A DNA stretch of 5,325 nt from Bacteroidota bacterium. Lineage in GTDB: Bacteria; Bacteroidota; Bacteroidia; Flavobacteriales; Flavobacteriaceae. Each line of letters begins with the position of its first letter. Within the stretch, counting starts at the first letter, position 1. This document shows positions 4,375 to 5,325 of this stretch, in pieces. The notes beneath the pieces were generated by a model. It was not told the DNA's origin, did no database searches, and saw only the letters and a list, made by a program, of their open reading frames with translations. Location: the NCBI GenBank assembly GCA_023393485.1, contig JAEWLD010000041.1:1-5325 (forward strand), in the 5' to 3' direction. The translations under genes and the position numbers were made by a program.

Positions 4375-5325
4375 GGTTTGCCTTCATAAAGCCAGACGCG
4401 GAGCAATGATAACAACTGGTCGACGTCTACAGGTTTGGTAATGTAATCAGATGCGCCGGCGTTGATGCATTTTTCCCGATCGCCGGTCATTGCTTTCGCC
4501 GTCACGGCAATCACCGGCAGCTTTTTGAATTTTTTGTTCTCGCGTATGCGCCGCGCCGTTTCATAGCCGTCGAGATTCGGCATCATCATATCGAGCAGGA
4601 CGACGTCGGTTTCAGGATTCTCATCGAGCGCTTTTAACGCTTCGGCGCCGTCAATTGCGGTGATGACTTTCATTTGCAGCAATTCGAGCGCTTTGGTCAG
4701 CGAGTAGATGTTTCGCACATCGTCATCGACTACCAAAACGGTTTTGTTCCTGAGTACGTTGTCAAGCTGCGTTTTTTTTCCGTCGCGCCTGCCGTGGGAT
4801 TTTTTGTCCTCGACGATATGCAGGAACAACGAGACTTCATCAAGCATCCGCTGGTAGGAATGCGCGGTTTTGACCACGATCGAATCTGCGTATTTTTTTA
4901 TTTTCATTTCTTCGTTCATCGACAGGCTTTTCCCCGTGAACACGATTACCGGAATATTTTCGAGCCCCGAATCTTTTTTCATGCTGTCAAGGATTTCATA
5001 TGCGTGTTTGTCGGGAATGCCCATATCGAGGATCACGCAGTCGACGCCATCTTTTTGGAGCGTTTTGATGCTGTCCGCAATTTCGCTGTTGATTTCAGAC
5101 TTGATGTTGTTTTTATCAAGGAAAAATGACAGTGCTTCGGCGTGCTTCGAGTTGTCTTCGATGATCAGTACTTTTTGTGAATCGCGGTTGACGAAGTGCT
5201 CAATTCGCCTAAAAACTTCGGGAATCTGCTCGTAAGCCACCGGTTTGTCGAGAAAATTTACCGCGCCTTTAAGCAAACTTTCCTGACGCATTTTGTGCGA
5301 CGACATGATGTGTACCGGAATATGG
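4371..5325 (-). CDS. hybrid sensor histidine kinase with tandem receivers, C-terminal part (partial)
   Basis: The frame is open to the window edge, so the gene begins outside. The ATG at 5304-5306 is internal: codons before it continue a receiver strand (IPVHIM). Counting from that Met as residue 1, three receivers can be seen. REC1 is present only as its end (PVHIMSS, Lys21 in FLDKPV). REC2 spans 45-163, with Glu50-Asp51, Asp94 in VILDMGIPD, Thr124 and Lys146, followed by Thr instead of the usual Pro. REC3 spans 188-307, with Asp194-Asp196, Asp239 in LLDMMMPNLDG, Thr269 and Lys291-Pro292. A charged linker (KSHGRRDGKK, 169-178) joins REC2 to REC3. The PVHxxS first receiver followed by two more is, from memory, typical of large HAMP/GAF/HisKA/HATPase hybrid kinases in Bacteroidetes and other phyla. 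The kinase core itself is not in the window, so the input signal cannot be stated. It is the first visible gene of the operon that continues with the response regulator, cheR and cheB. Confidence 0.85.
   Translation of the reverse strand, partial: HIPVHIMSSHKMRQESLLKGAVNFLDKPVAYEQIPEVFRRIEHFVNRDSQKVLIIEDNSKHAEALSFFLDKNNIKSEINSEIADSIKTLQKDGVDCVILDMGIPDKHAYEILDSMKKDSGLENIPVIVFTGKSLSMNEEMKIKKYADSIVVKTAHSYQRMLDEVSLFLHIVEDKKSHGRRDGKKTQLDNVLRNKTVLVVDDDVRNIYSLTKALELLQMKVITAIDGAEALKALDENPETDVVLLDMMMPNLDGYETARRIRENKKFKKLPVIAVTAKAMTGDREKCINAGASDYITKPVDVDQLLSLLRVWLYEGKP

Noticed and set aside
4674..5129. Plus-strand open frame of 151 codons opposite the hybrid kinase
   Set aside because: The minus strand in the same place encodes clear receiver domains; the plus-strand peptide has no recognisable motif and is a shadow of biased codon use.
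4870..5235. Plus-strand open frame of 121 codons opposite the hybrid kinase
   Set aside because: Ser/Ile/Phe-rich shadow of receiver codons, overlapping another shadow frame; no promoter or leader is visible.
5304..5306. ATG as the true start of a 311-residue response regulator
   Set aside because: Codons before it continue in frame to the window edge and complete a receiver strand (PVHIM), so the protein begins outside the window.

Overview
The window looks like a stretch of a Bacteroidetes chromosome, most probably from the Flavobacteriaceae (Flavobacterium-like). Three things point that way: the C-terminal end of a SusC/TonB-dependent-receptor-type outer membrane barrel ending in the R-T-P-N-L-x-I-R-x-x-F signature; an intergenic promoter that fits the Bacteroidetes sigma consensus (TTTG, 19 bp, TAnnTTTG); and start codons with no Shine-Dalgarno but A/T-rich leaders. 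The gene types (a small 'KefB-like' membrane protein, a DoxX variant, an MpaB/DUF2236 oxygenase, and hybrid kinase + CheR + CheB without flagellar genes) also fit that group. This assignment is by inference, without any database search.

Layout. Positions 1-217 hold the last 71 codons of a TonB-dependent receptor on the plus strand. Positions 218-329 are the only real intergenic gap; it is AT-rich and carries a T-tract (possible terminator) and a well-formed promoter. Positions 330-2656 form a tightly packed plus-strand operon of four genes: a three-helix small membrane protein, a DoxX-like membrane protein with an unusual cysteine-rich tail, an MpaB/DUF2236 putative heme oxygenase, and a four-helix membrane protein of unknown function. 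The gene junctions are a 1-nt gap, an ATGA overlap and an 11-nt gap. Positions 2637-5325 form a minus-strand operon, read right to left: the 3' end of a multi-receiver hybrid histidine kinase (its 5' part lies outside the window), a single-domain response regulator, a CheR methyltransferase and a CheB methylesterase. These are joined by overlaps of 4, 4 and 19 nt. The two operons converge and their last genes overlap tail to tail by 20 bp.

How the genes may work together. The minus-strand operon looks like a phosphorelay plus a methylation/demethylation pair: the hybrid kinase would feed its receivers and the stand-alone receiver, while CheR and CheB add and remove glutamyl methyl groups on a target not encoded here. 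No chemoreceptor, CheA or CheW is visible. CheB lacks its usual N-terminal receiver domain, so any phosphorylation control would have to act in trans. The plus-strand operon combines three membrane proteins with a probable heme oxygenase; its substrate is unknown. I see no tRNA, rRNA, CRISPR, insertion sequence or phage gene. I do not find a clearly new system. The most notable items are the stand-alone REC/CheR/CheB arrangement, the twin CX3C tail on the DoxX protein, and the R-x3-T...H heme-site pattern in the MpaB-like protein.
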